DNA from: Siphonodentalium dalli
Taxonomy: Eukaryota; Mollusca; Scaphopoda; Gadilida; Siphonodentaliidae
NCBI GenBank assembly: GCA_032622095.1
Contig: CP136065.1
Coordinates: 95,983,343 to 96,047,342 of the forward strand
Length of the DNA stretch: 64,000 nt
Direction: 5' to 3'
Shown here: in pieces, positions 1 to 11,639 of the stretch
Numbering within the stretch: position 1 is the stretch's first letter
How the letters are laid out: each line of letters starts with the position of its first letter
Program-made: the position numbers and the translations under genes
The notes under the pieces: generated by a model
What the model saw: the letters and a program-made list of their open reading frames with translations, nothing else
Told to the model about the DNA's origin: nothing
Database searches by the model: none

Positions 1-432
1 GATGTCTGCAATGTGATCATAGAAGTATTTTATATGAGGATCGCCATGAGCACTGACACATATGAATGTACATTAATGAAATTGACAACTTCCCAAAAGC
101 TTTCGGGGAAGAGCGTTATGAAATGAACATCGCGGGTAAATTGCGCGCACAAGACGACATTGAATATGCCACATTGCAGAAGACGAGAACATACCTACAG
201 GTATATGGCTTATTGGTCTACATTTCATGGACCGATATTGAGGATTTAACCACCAAAATGATCGTAAATAAACACTTAACGGCTTCACTATCGCTTATGG
301 AATAGAAATCCTATGGGACGATAAGTAGTTACTGGAAATATACATAATCGGGAAAGAAAGCACTCGTGACTCAGTGCAACATCGTGCGTGTGGATGGCAA
401 GGATATTTTCTGTGGTATAATCGGATAACAAA
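1..432. other. No recognisable gene
   Basis: Both strands are open over roughly 66-305 (79 codons on plus, 71 on minus). Neither translation resembles a family I know, and a stop codon lies directly before the plus-strand ATG. I see no repeat or RNA signature. Confidence 0.4.
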
Positions 433-583
433 ACAGTTGTTGCCCTTCTTCTCGGGAGACATTGAGATTTGTCACCCGCTCGAGAACGGAATGTCTCCCT
501 CGGAGCTTCGCTCCCCGGGAGACATTCGGTTCTCGAGCGGGTGGCAAATCTCAATGTCTCCCTCGACAACGGGCTACAACTGT
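433..583. repeat. Long near-perfect palindrome (hairpin or foldback MITE)
   Basis: The core at 454-562 has two 46-base arms, both ending in GGGAGACATT/GTCTCCC, with only two mismatches between them. They flank a further perfect small hairpin, GGAGC-TTC-GCTCC. Weaker pairing extends outward to ACAGTTGT at 433 and ACAACTGT at 583, so almost the whole 151 bp folds on itself. It probably is a foldback-type non-autonomous element, but I could not identify a convincing target-site duplication. The ORFs crossing it are by-products. Confidence 0.85.
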
Positions 584-2995
584 ATAATGTCGTTCTATGT
601 ATCTAATACTCACTTCTCTGGTTGCAAATATTGGAGCATATTCACTTTAAAATCAGATAAGAGTGTCATATCCTACCACACTATCGAATTATATTATATC
701 ACAAATTGCCTAAAAAATTTCCGAACTATTTACAAGCCATTAAACGTTCTCTAACCCCCCGCAAATATAAGTTCGCATATTTCCCAATTTCCAGCACATC
801 TCAAACAACGCTTGTGTTGCTATGATTGTGCGTTATTGCGAGATCTCAAGGCAATGTCTGTCAAAAAATTTCAACAGTTGAAAATTTCATGACTGGCACA
901 TCATTAGTTGGAAATTTTTTAACGATGGTAGGTTTAATTTGTTTCTGATAATGTTATATTCCTATCAGTATTTAAAGTGCAATTAAGTTGTGTTAAGACC
1001 AAGCGTTCTGTTATCGGTCAGTTTGTTTTGAACTGGAATCGTGCCTTCCATGTCAGGTCGGAAATTTCAAACCGCGAAAAAGCTTGAGGTATCACTGGCA
1101 GAATTGTTCATCAATGGTTTCGCACATGTAATTTCAAATACTAGGACATCTTGGTTTGGTGCAAATGGATGCACTTGGAAATTCCCCCAACGGTGACCCT
1201 CCAGCCATGTACCTGACTTGAGGCGTCGTGCATTCGTCAATCTCAAAGAACTAAGCGCACTAAAAAGACGGCATTGCCGTCAGCCTGAGATTCGTCTGAG
1301 TATAATGAGCTCTTAAATTCTCCGAGCTGCACCGATGACATGCTGCGTGTGATGACACCGCGCTGTTGGAATTCTGGTTCGACGCCGGAAATATTCTCTT
1401 AAAAATCTCTCAGTGGACGCTTAATTGATATGCACAAGTAGAGAGTCCGACGGTAATCTTCTTATTTCACTTTGTTTTCAAATGGAGTGATATTGGCTGC
1501 GAATGCCGGATAATTTGTTTTTTAAATCGACCGTGACAGCTCTGAGTTCCCTGCCGCGTGCCATTATATGGCTCACATGTGGAGTACTCCCCTGGCGACT
1601 GCCAATAGCAGATCTTTCTAATACTTGTGCAATCCTAAAAGGAATTGCATTGACACGATGTCACTGGAAAAAACAAGTATTCCCCATTGCCGTGCGCGTG
1701 TGTATTCACTAGCTATTTCCAGCATTAAAAAAACTACATCTTATCGCACATGTCTTACATAATGTGATAACAGATAGCGATGCTTATCAATACACTGAAT
1801 CGAACGACAAATTTCATACTTACTTGGAGGGAGAATATCACATAACAGTGAAATGGCCACAACCTTATTACCATGGGCTGGTCAACATTATTCCCAGGTC
1901 TGAAAGGCACCATAGTATTGAATGTAGCATGATCGTGCTGTCATATTTTCAACAAATTGTAGTTTTATATTGTCGCCCAGACCCATACATGTATTTATGT
2001 GTTTGTTTGTAATTTACATGATACGAGGAACCTATACGAGATGCAAATTCACAAGATCTCAAGATGTTCAACTGTTAGAAAACTGACACTCACTAATGTT
2101 GAATATTTTCCAACTAATAGCAATTTCAGTTTAAAAAAAAGCAATTCTCGAAAATTGGGGGAAAAAATGGCGACTTTCTATCTAAGGCAACACACTTCAC
2201 ACTTAAGACTGGTAGGAAGTGCAGACTTGCAGCACAAATTAAACCAACTTTTTATGTATGTGTGAAATTCACAACTGAATTTCTTTTGGTCAAAGTTGGG
2301 GAAGCGATACACACACCCAGCCTCAGTCGCCACGTCCATAATCAGAGAACGACTGATTGATCGAGTGCATTCTACATAAATGTAATAACGTATTTACACC
2401 GCCAGCTACGCGTTGTATGTATAAGATTGTATATGCACGTTGTGTATTGCGTCCATTCACACATCGTTAGAGCACATTAACTCACAGTATCAGAGAAACG
2501 AGCTCTTGAAACATCTCCATAGTAATTAGGAATTTGATTTAATTTTGATGGAAAGAGTAAATTATTTAGTCTCAGTCGCAAGTGAGACAGCAGCTGCTGA
2601 GATCTTCGTCGAATAGCTTTGTGACAACGCCACTGTGAAGAAATGCGTGTCTTTGTAAAGTACATGTTCAACGAGTGATGTGATAGTTCATATGTATTCA
2701 CTATGATATCACTGTATCCACATCCACGAGTGAGGTATATTATGAAAAATCGGTCACGTTCATCCTTGCTTTAAAGGATATTACTGTTGTTTCTGATACT
2801 AGAGTCAGATTTGGCATTAACAAGATAAGTATACAATTTTATCATTCTGGTGTGAGCCTTTATCGAGACGTCGCGTTGACGGTCGGTTGGTGACAACGAA
2901 TATAGTCATCTCACTCTACCGAAAGTTTAAACCCGCATATACTGTTAGGCGTCTTTCGAACTCACTCACTCGATCGTCAATAACTCGATCGAACA
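584..2995. other. Gene-free DNA with degraded repeat fragments
   Basis: No coding region is supported. Fragments around 880-960 and 1160-1220 carry the TTGGAAATT words of a dispersed family seen again at 10.1, 14.5, 15.9 and 44.3 kb. Positions 2325-2345 carry that family's characteristic end word GTCGCCACGTCC. The rest holds nothing I recognise. Confidence 0.5.
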
Positions 2996-2999
2996 TTAA

Positions 3000-3492
3000 A
3001 GGTACGGTTGGCCTTGGCGGTGGGTATCCTGTGAAAATATTTCCACCCGTCAAAAACCGCCACAAACAGAAAGAACAACAAAATGTAGACAGACTTTGTC
3101 CGTATACAAATAAGGAATATCGCATAAACAGTATGTTATTGTCATATTTTTGACCATTGTTATGTAAACAAAAGCATAAAAAGTAACTTTTCTGGTGTTT
3201 GTTTATATTATGATGGTAAACATAAGGAGCGTTCTTTGTGGGTGAATTCCTGATATGGAACGAATAAAGAGCGTTTATGCCATTTGTGTGTGATTAGCCA
3301 GCAGCATTGTGTTGTCTTCTGTAACACAATCAGGCTCTTGCTTGGTAAAATATAGTAAATCTTTATGATAACATGCTGTTTACGCGATGGTCATGGTATA
3401 TATGAACGAAACTGTATGCGTTTTAATGTTTTTCTGTTTACGGTGATTGGAACAAATATGAATATTTTCGACAACTAAGGCCTCACGTGCCT
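3000..3492 (-). mobile_element. TTAA-flanked MITE, family 1, copy 1
   Basis: A 493-bp element lies between TTAA at 2996-2999 and TTAA at 3493-3496. Its ends are AGGTACGG on the left and CACGTGCCT on the right, an imperfect inverted pair. The same sequence recurs at 12302-12753, 18127-18620 and 60992-61481; this copy is in the opposite orientation. TTAA duplications are typical of piggyBac and Kolobok transposons. There is no transposase, so it is probably non-autonomous. The short ORFs inside are shared only because the copies are related. Confidence 0.85.
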
Positions 3493-3496
3493 TTAA

Positions 3497-4089
3497 CATC
3501 GGTTTCTGAAAGTCGAATTGTTTGCAAGGTTTTGGGGATTTTGTTTGGAACGACAAGCTACACATGAGTAGATTGTTTTGGCGTAACTGGGTCGACTTGA
3601 GTAGAATGTTGTGTGGCAACTGTTCAACTAGAAATGTGACCACGGCATGTGATACAGGTTTTTAAATAGAAGCAAGATCAGTTTCTTTCACTTCAGTTAC
3701 TCGAGACACACTGAATATATTATTCTGACTCTCAATCGAAAGTTGTTGCTCAACCTTAATAACATTCGTGTGTTCATGGACTCGGTTAGACACTGCGCAC
3801 ATAAGATGTCTTCGTGCATGCAATTTCCTAGTTATATTTGTGATACATAACACACTTACAAAGGGGAATGTACACATGTAGTGATTGGCAGTGTCCAGCC
3901 TCCGATCGATTTGAGACCAGTTGAAGACCAACACATAGCTATTTAATATACTTTCTTACTACCAACTATGTTGGTACATTTTATGATATTTTTGACTTCG
4001 TGTGAAGATAGAGCTCTGATCCACAACATCAGACTCAGGTGAGTCAGTTATGTTGGGTTATCATTACAACCCAATACAGTTATATCATC
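3497..4089. other. No recognisable feature
   Basis: I see neither coding signal nor repeat structure between the MITE and the LINE. The 90-codon minus-strand ORF at 3662-3934 matches nothing I know. Confidence 0.4.
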
Positions 4090-6240
4090 TATCAGAACTG
4101 CCAAATGACTGGAAATGGAAAAGAAAACCAAAAACTCGTCGGCAGTTCTTTTAGCGAGACATCCGTGTGGTGGAAAACTCTTAATAGACTCATGGATCCA
4201 GACCATAAACCTATTCCGGCACACAGATAATTCTAAATCAGAAATATTGAATAATTATTTCCGCTCTATATCGTCCCTGCCCGAATCTGACAAAAAAGAA
4301 ACGACTACTATTATCTAGATCTAAAAAGTGTACCTTGAAACTTAATAACATCACCCCCATATATGTACTGGATACCTAACAAGCGTTAAATCAGCAAAGG
4401 CCAGTGGCGATGACGGTATCAGCCCCAATATTCCAAAGAACTGTGCTGCGGCCCTAGAAATCCTATGTGCCTTATATTTATTTTTTAAACAGTCCTATTT
4501 CCCCGATGAGTGGAAAAGAGCAAACATTTGTCCCATCATTAAAAACGGAGATCCTAGTATGCCGTCGAATTATCGTCCGCTTTCATTGCTAAGTTGCCTC
4601 TCGAAATTATTTGAGAAATGTGTCGTTCGACATTTTATCAAAATACTTATATGCAAATAAGCTCCTAACAGATAGACAATCTGGTTTCTCTCCAAACGAT
4701 AGCACCTTATTCCAGCTAACAGACATATCAGTATCTTATATCACCCTTAGAGGAAGGGAAAGAAATCAGGTGTCTTTTCTATGACATAAGCAAAGCTTTT
4801 GATAAAGTTTGGCATAAGGCACAATTGTCCAAACTGAGTAATCTAGGTGTGTGTCAAAATACACACCAACTTTTGAAAAAAATATTTGGAAAATCGATAA
4901 CAGAGGGACATTTTGCAAAATACCCAGTCTTGGAAATCTGTAGAATCTTGTGTCCCTCAATGGTAAATACTGGGTCCCCTTCTATTCTTGATAACATCAA
5001 TGATATAGTAGATGTCATAACAATAGTAATATCAATACTTTTTGCAGACGAGACATCCATCTATCTGGCAGTAGAAGATCCTATTTTGGCTGCCGACTTT
5101 TTAAACAAAGATATAGCAAAAATACACGATTGGTCTAACAAATTTCTCGTTAAATTTAACCCATCCAAAGCTGAATCACACTTAGCAGGAAAGAAATTAA
5201 ATCGAGCCACCCCATTACAAAATGGCAAATCAACCAATATCGAAATAGCTACACATAAACATCTAGGTCTAACCTTCAGTTCCGATTGTAGGTGGAAAGA
5301 CCATATCGCATATATTGAATAACGAACCTAGAGTAGGCTGTCCATGCTGAAGAGGCATACATTTAACCTGACAGGAGGTCACTAGAAAGAATATATTTAT
5401 CATTTATTCGTCCTCTCCATGAGTATGCCTCAACAGTTTGGGATAACTGCAGCAACGAAGAAGCTAACAAGCTAGAAGAAATTCAAAACGAAACCGCAAG
5501 AATCGTAACTGGTGCGACAAGACGTTGTAGCAAAGAGGGCTTGCTCCGTAAAACTGGATGGAGACGCTTACGAATCGACGCCGAAAAACTAAGCTAATCC
5601 AATTTTTCAAAATGGTGAAAAGGTCAACACCGCCTACCTATACATATATGTTCCCCCTATATCAGTGAGTCTAACAAATTACGACTTCAGACATGAAACT
5701 GGTTTTGTGTAATACGGAAGCATATACAAAATCCTTTTAATCTACAGCTGTGAGTCTATGGAATGATCTACCACCAGAGGCTAAAAACTGTGAAACCATA
5801 TCGGTGTTCAAATCTGTTCTTACTACTGACCTCGTCGTGAGCCCCAGTTACACGGAATTTGCTCATACAAGACGAAGTCAAATGTTTCATTGTCGACTAC
5901 AACTAGGTTGTAGCAACCTGAATTACGAATTATATTACAATTACAAGGCAATTAGTAATGTATATATCGCGAAGTTGAAACAGGATAACAATTCTTGTAA
6001 TATTGGCCCGTATTTGAAGCCGAAAGAGACATATGTCTCAGCAACCTTAATAATTTGGAAACAACAACACTCCTAGAAGGTTTAAAATCACTTACATATA
6101 TTTAACTAACTGGCAGATTCAAGCCATATTATGCACAAACCTGATGCACAAACCTGATGTATACCATCTTAGGCTATGCATGGAACAAAATTAGAAACAC
6201 ATTCCAAAAATAAAATTCTGAGTAATATCGATCCCAAAGT
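4090..6240 (+). pseudogene. Broken non-LTR retrotransposon (LINE) reverse transcriptase
   Basis: These are remains of the second ORF of a CR1/Jockey-superfamily LINE, which copies RNA to DNA by target-primed reverse transcription. In order: the linker before RT (LVGSSFSET, ~4137), KASGDDGIS (~4394), NYRPLSLLSCLSKLFEKC (4568-4621), FYDISKAFDKVWH (4777-4815) and the catalytic box at 5041-5058. The box reads FADETS, where active elements have FADD, so a catalytic Asp is replaced by Glu. The stretch KHLGLTFSSDCRWKDHI follows (~5257-5309). The C-terminal LWNDLPPEAKN, HCRLQLGCSNLNYEL segment is a separate 108-codon frame at 5750-6076. Several frameshifts and stops separate these blocks. The endonuclease part is missing, so the copy is 5'-truncated. 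Start and end are approximate. Confidence 0.88.
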
Positions 6241-6758
6241 ATCTGCCAAAACCTGCTTTGTTTGGAAGGGGGCTGTCAGGCACATTATAATTAACAATAA
6301 CAATAGTAATTGTACTATTTTGAGCTATATACAGTCATATACATCGAATTGTACATACTGGTTGTGTCTTGTGAAACGGTTGCCATTCAATATTTTATAT
6401 GTGTAGGCGATGGCTTCATGATAAGCACTATGCTTACTGCCAAATTCTGTTATAACCATCAATATCTTCCATCATCATACCGTGAACATTTTACATTATT
6501 TTGGTCAAAATAAAATATGTTAAAACGAAATAATCGACAACAAGCACAGCAGCCTCCACGGACTATCCGAATTATGGTCGGGCGAAAGATTTACATCGAT
6601 AAAGAAGTGACCCGTTAGACCCTGCACATATCAGTCTCCAGGTACCCCAATACAGTGCGACAGACATGAGCAAGCTACATGTAGATTCAACAATCATCCA
6701 GACGAAATTAAAAAAAACATGAAATGACAGAAACGTCACACACAAAGAAGCAGGAAAC
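6241..6758. other. LINE tail or unassigned sequence
   Basis: This may include the 3' untranslated remains of the preceding LINE. No independent gene or repeat is recognisable. Confidence 0.35.
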
Positions 6759-7213
6759 ATAAGAAAACAATATAGCAATAATAGTCGTTTAATCTCAAAC
6801 ACTGCTGAGAGGGGCATAAGAAAACAATATAGCAATAATAGTCGTTTAATCTCAAACACTGCTGAGAGGGGCATAAGAAAACAATATAGCAATAATAGTC
6901 GTTTAATCTCAAACACTGCTGAGAGGGGCATAAGAAAACAATCTAGCAATAATAGTCGTTTAATCTCGCACACTGCTGAGAGGGGCATAAGAAAACAATA
7001 TAGCAATAATAGTCGTTTAATCTCAAACACTGCTGAGAGGGGCATAAGAAAACAATATAGCAATAATAGTCGTTTAATTTCAAAAACTGCTGAGAGGGGC
7101 ATAAGAAAACAATATAGCAATAATAGTCGTTTAATCTCGCATACTACTGAGAGGGGCATAGAAACAATATAGCAATACTAGTCGTTTAATCTCAAACACT
7201 GCTGACAGGGGTG
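6759..7213. repeat. 57-bp tandem repeat, about eight copies
   Basis: Units begin at 6759, 6816, 6873, 6930, 6987, 7044, 7101 and 7158, a period of exactly 57. They differ by few substitutions; the last has a 1-2 base deletion. Because 57 is divisible by three, the minus strand stays open as a 195-codon frame with a 19-residue repeat (MPLSAVFEIKRLLLLYCFL). The flanking residues look like nothing known, so I treat the frame as a consequence of the minisatellite rather than a gene. Confidence 0.92.
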
Positions 7214-8106
7214 GCTAGATTTCTGAGTCAAGTCAACACAACCACTGATCTTGGAAGAGCGAAGTCGTTTCCACAGATCGATGATACGACAGATCTCCCA
7301 CACCACACCTCACGGGATGCAAAGAGTGTATCATATTAGGGGATGTTGAACAACGTTCTATCCCGTTCTACCCCGGGACACGGGTGATTATAATGATTGA
7401 ATGAGAGCACTGGACCAGTAAATACTGGCTACGTAGTGAGATATATCTATCTATACTATCCGCGATTTTCGCAAGAAAATACTGTTAGACTAACTTTCCG
7501 TTTCACGTATCTTATAAGCAGAAAAGTAATACATTAAGCTCACATGGAACTTAAAAAAATTGAACACGGATCACTGGCCATCCTGTGTGATATATCAGTT
7601 AGTGTGTTCTGGTTTGAAGACTGCAAGTGAGTAATAACATGCCCAGTTAAGCCATGTGTGTCCTCCAGATCCAGAGAGCAGTCCAGTATATACGAATATC
7701 GGCTGTATACATGTTTATTATATGACTATGACTATTTTTCCCTAAATACCACTATTGTTTGACGATCTACATGTGATCCAAATCATCGGATCACACTGAG
7801 TTGAGCTATCCCCGGACAAATCAGATCACACTCCTACGGAAATTGCCGAGATGTGCCGAATTAAAGACGACGGACTATTTATCCGTTAAAAATGGACTAC
7901 GTAACCAGGCACGCAGTGGCTGTGTTCATTTTCGCCCCCCTTATTACCGGTAAGAAAATTAAACTGCTGCGCATGTGTAAACCGGAAATGGGTACGTTCA
8001 TTTTGTCCCCGTACAGTTCCGGGTAATTTTGTTTTATAACTTTCGTCTGCTAATTTTCTGCACGCATCCTAGTCACTCGCAATTTTCGGAAACAACAAAA
8101 TTTAAA
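7214..8106. other. No recognisable feature
   Basis: There is no supported ORF, RNA or repeat. Part of it may belong to the 5' region of the recombinase element that follows. Confidence 0.35.
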
Positions 8107-9655
8107 ATGTCAAATTGGGAACATTTTGACATTGAAAGGATGTTTTCATGAGATGTATAAATGTTGCACAAACTGATATGAGCTGTTCAAATGAAAGTGC
8201 TACATGTGCGGTACCAAATGTGGAATCTGAAGCTGTGGGCCTACCGTTATCGGTGCCCTCGTTGCCTGGTGCAGGAGGCGATAACAGTAGTAACAATACT
8301 AACGCCAATGCACCACTGTCACAGTCGAATAAAGCTCCTACGTATGTGAATGTTTCAGAACAGGAAGTACAAGACTTTGAGGCGAGAATGCGCAACAAGA
8401 ATACGGAAAGGAAGACACATGGTGCAATAAAACATTTATGCCAGTGGCTAGTAGGAAGAAATGAGCTCAGAGCTATTACTGAGCTATCGCCAACTGATTA
8501 GACAATAACATATCAACATTTCTTCTTTCTATTAGGAAAGCGGACGGATCCGACTACGAGCCTGATACACTCACAAGCTATCACCGGTCAATTGCGAGAC
8601 ATCTGGCGGAGAGGGGATACAGTTATGACATATGTTCAGATTATGTATTTCGATCGTCACGCGCAATTGTGGCATCAAAGTGGAAAGAGTTAAAGCAGAC
8701 AGGAAAAGGTAGTAAACCACATGCAGCTGATCCTATATCAACAACAGATGAAGCTATTCTAAAGGATAAAGGATGCATAGGCCTTATTAGTCCAGTGCGA
8801 CTGCAAAAATAAAATGTGGTTGCAGAACACAATGTTGTTCGGGCTTCGAGGTGGAACTGAAAATCGAAAGCTGCGATGGGGCGACATCAGGTTGAAGAGA
8901 AACGAAGAGGGAATCGAGTACCTTGAGTGGGCGTGATACGCGAACGGGAATAATAGTGACACGAGGAAATTCAAGCCGAAACAGTTTGCCATTCCCGATG
9001 ACATTGAGCACTGCCCAGTGAATGCCTACAAGGAGTTTGCTGCCGGACAGTATGAACGAGAATGATAGCCCCTTCTACCTTGAGATCAATTATAAACGCA
9101 GGCCAGATGCCATTATATGGTACCAGAAACAGACTCTTGGCGTTAATATAATTCTCAGCATCATGAAAAATATGGCAGAAAAGGCGAACTTACCGGAGGA
9201 GAAAACGAACACCAGTGCACGGAAGACAACAGCTACTCGCTTATTACATGCTAGCATCGCACCAACAACCATCCAGCAGTTAACAGGACACCTAAATGTT
9301 CAAAGCATCAATAACTATGCAATTGCTACAAATGAGATGCAACACTCCACGAGTGACATTTTATCCAACGCATCAAGATCTGTTCCTCCACGCAGTCCTG
9401 TTCCTACAGCTCCTAACATCCCTGCAAACTCTTCTGTTAGTGATCGTAGTCCAGTAAATATCAACAACCAGTCTCTAGAATTACACCAGCACAACCGACA
9501 TGGCGAAAATTCGAAAAATCTACCGATGGTCGCTTGTTCACAGGAGCGTCATTTTTACAAATTGTAAAATAAATGTCTACAACAATTATGGTTCAGCAAC
9601 ACCACAGAAGCGAAGAAGAATCCATGTGAATGAGTCGGACAGTGACTCTGACTGA
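8107..9655 (+). pseudogene. Decayed Crypton-like tyrosine recombinase (KIAA1958/DUF3504 type)
   Basis: These are remains of a tyrosine recombinase of the Crypton-derived family, which cuts and joins DNA through a catalytic Tyr. The likely start is ATG 8107 (MSNWEHFDIERM). The N-terminal helical region (VSEQEVQDFEARMRNKNTER) is in the 8148-8501 frame. After a one-base loss at 8499 the frame reads DNNISTFLLSIRKADGSDYE. After another shift near 8808 it reads FGLRGGTENRKLRWGDIR, with the catalytic Arg codon at 8847. A TGA stop lies at 8934. A shift near 9040 leads into the 9022-9567 frame, which holds the C-terminal core: SARK at residues 65-68, GH at 89-90 and the nucleophile Tyr99. The His of the usual HxxR box is Thr64. 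The tail, ending in acidic SDSDSD at TGA 9653-9655, needs further shifts. At least four frameshifts plus a stop make it non-functional. Confidence 0.87.
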
Positions 9656-9921
9656 ACTGTTAGTTTTCTTGTTTTCCAAGTGAAATTGTTGAACAGTTAT
9701 TAAATTTTGAATGTTGAACGAACCACATCATTTCTTACACATATTACTACGCTCGATGGGAATTTCCATCGACAAAATATAGTGCCCATTTCCGCCCGAA
9801 CTTTCAAAATTAGGTCAACATAATGAAGTGAAAAAAATCGGTAATTAAATGATTATTGTTGTAAATTGGATGTCATATAATAAACCTTTTATCACAGCAG
9901 TGAGTAGATCCGTGTCGTCGC
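9656..9921. other. 3' flank of the recombinase remnant
   Basis: This is AT-rich sequence with no ORF. It probably belongs partly to the Crypton-like element, but I could not define its end. Confidence 0.3.
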
Positions 9922-10018
9922 ATCACGTCTCGTTGAGGTGGTCAGATTGCAGGATCAAACTAGTTGCCTGCAGCAACTCGTTTGATCCGGCAATCTGACC
10001 ACCTCAACTCGACGTGAT
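9922..10018. repeat. 97-bp near-perfect palindrome
   Basis: Two arms of about 46 bases, ending ATCACGTC and GACGTGAT, differ at about five positions and meet at a CTGCA centre. The words GGTGGTCAGATTGC and GCAATCTGACCACC pair exactly. The loop is almost absent, so the DNA can form a cruciform. No terminal duplication is evident. It is unrelated in sequence to the palindrome at 433-583. Confidence 0.85.
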
Positions 10019-10129
10019 ACTAAGACATTGATCAACACACTGTTGTGATAATATGTATATATCACATACGACCTGGACACGACGTACATCAAATCTACTA
10101 CATCGATCACAGGGATGTGTCCAGAGGGT

Positions 10130-10345
10130 CACCGTTAGCAGGGAATTTCCAACCGCACCCCTTAAACCAGACCTAAATATCCAAGTCAGGGAAATTCCAT
10201 TTGCACACCACCTCTTAGGGATTGGAATTTCCCAACTACTACCAACATGCATGACGCCACCCCTTGTGGTTGGAAATCTAATGATTGGCCACATCAATAC
10301 AATCGTTTGACCGAAGGTAGGAAAACTTTCCACTTCTGATCTAAA
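10130..10345. repeat. Copy of dispersed GGAAATTTCCAAC-rich repeat
   Basis: Several GGAATTTCC/TTGGAAAT words and CCATTTGCACACC mark a degenerate copy of a family seen also at 14490-14815, 15940-16160 and 44315-44455. The boundaries are uncertain. Confidence 0.45.
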
Positions 10346-10670
10346 AATAACAAATTCGACATTAAATAATTGTGAGAAAATCAAGCTACACACAAAAACA
10401 CAAGTCCACACGTACATGTAGCGACGTCTATGATATCTAGTATATCAGTCACATTGGCTTGCAGAAAATCTCTCCCTTAACAGATGTGGGCCAATGGTCC
10501 ATGGAAGAAACAATGAAACTCGTGGGGTCCATCTTCCTGTTCCATTGTATGGTTTCGCTGAAACATAAGCGATGTTTGAGTGGCATTGAGCCAAGTTCCC
10601 CATTATATGCTGGCTTAATGTGTACATTTGTATGGCAAACTCACTTTGTGGTCACATACATTTAAAAAGT

Positions 10671-10709
10671 TAGGGTGTGTGTGTGAGAGGGTGTGCGTGT
10701 GTGTGTATA
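10671..10709. repeat. Imperfect GT microsatellite
   Basis: A run of GTGTGT interrupted by GAGAGG and GC, about 39 bases. Confidence 0.8.
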
Positions 10710-11029
10710 GTGTTGCTGTCTCAGAACACTGTCATTGTGGCTAACAATGGACATGCAGGCGATTTTAATGTCGCCGATCAGACGGTGTGCTTGACATAGT
10801 ATCAACCGTGGACATCCCTTATCCAATGTTTTGGATGTGTCTGCGATTATCTTGCTCTTTCAATCATGCTGCTTAAAGCGCACTGATCGCCGATTCGTAA
10901 TAACAATGGCAACAATGCAGATGGCGATACAAAATTCTTCCGATTCGAACAATCGATCACGTAAAAAGTGTAGCTTAGTGATCGGCCTACCAGCCGACGG
11001 AGCTATTTGTCCTCTGCTGTTGCGTACCC

Positions 11030-11430
11030 AACATACATGTATAATTTCCATTTGCACACACCCTTTGTACCAGACCGAAAGTACCAAGTAAGTGATGTTC
11101 CATTTGCGCACTGGATAACAATACATGTACAACATAAAATACCTTATCACAAATCATGTTATTCTGTTTAGTCGTCACCTTGTTAACATTTATGCGCATA
11201 ATTTGATCTTATTGGGAAAGGGGCCTGTTATGACGTATCCAACATATAATGGCCATTTGCACACACCCTTTTCACCAGACTGAAAGCAACAAGTATGTGA
11301 TGTGCCATTTGCGCACTAGCAGCCAATACATGTACATCATAAAATACCGTATCAAATCATGTAAATATGTTCAGTCGTCACCTTGTTAACATTTTGGTGC
11401 TTAATCTGATGGTATTAGGACAGGGGCTTC
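11030..11430 (+). repeat. Two diverged direct repeats, period about 215 bp
   Basis: TTTGCACACACCC at 11051 recurs at 11266. The shared words continue through CCATTTGCGCACT, AATACATGTACA, CATAAAATACC and GTCGTCACCTTGTTAACATT. The two units are clearly diverged and imply an old tandem duplication, possibly inside a larger element related to the repeat at 10130. Confidence 0.75.
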
Positions 11431-11639
11431 ATTCATGTAAGTTGTCAACACTTGTATCCCAATCCCTATTGTGTTATCGATCACATACACTATGCATCAA
11501 GACAAGTCTATTTGCACCCTGGTTAGGTGATTGTACAACTAGTACCTCAAGCTTTCTAGCTGTTGGAAGTTCCAGCATAACACCCTCTGCATGAAGTTAG
11601 ATAATTTCGAACTGTTGATTATTTCATTCAAAACTGTAA

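Noticed and set aside
66-305. 79-codon ORF at the left edge as a host exon
   Set aside because: A stop lies directly before the ATG, the opposite strand is equally open, and no motif is seen. Not excluded, just unsupported.
6759-7213. CRISPR-like array
   Set aside because: Units are contiguous 57-bp tandem repeats without unique spacers, and the DNA is eukaryotic.
10004-10417. 137-codon minus-strand ORF as a gene
   Set aside because: It runs through the palindrome end and a dispersed repeat; likely chance.
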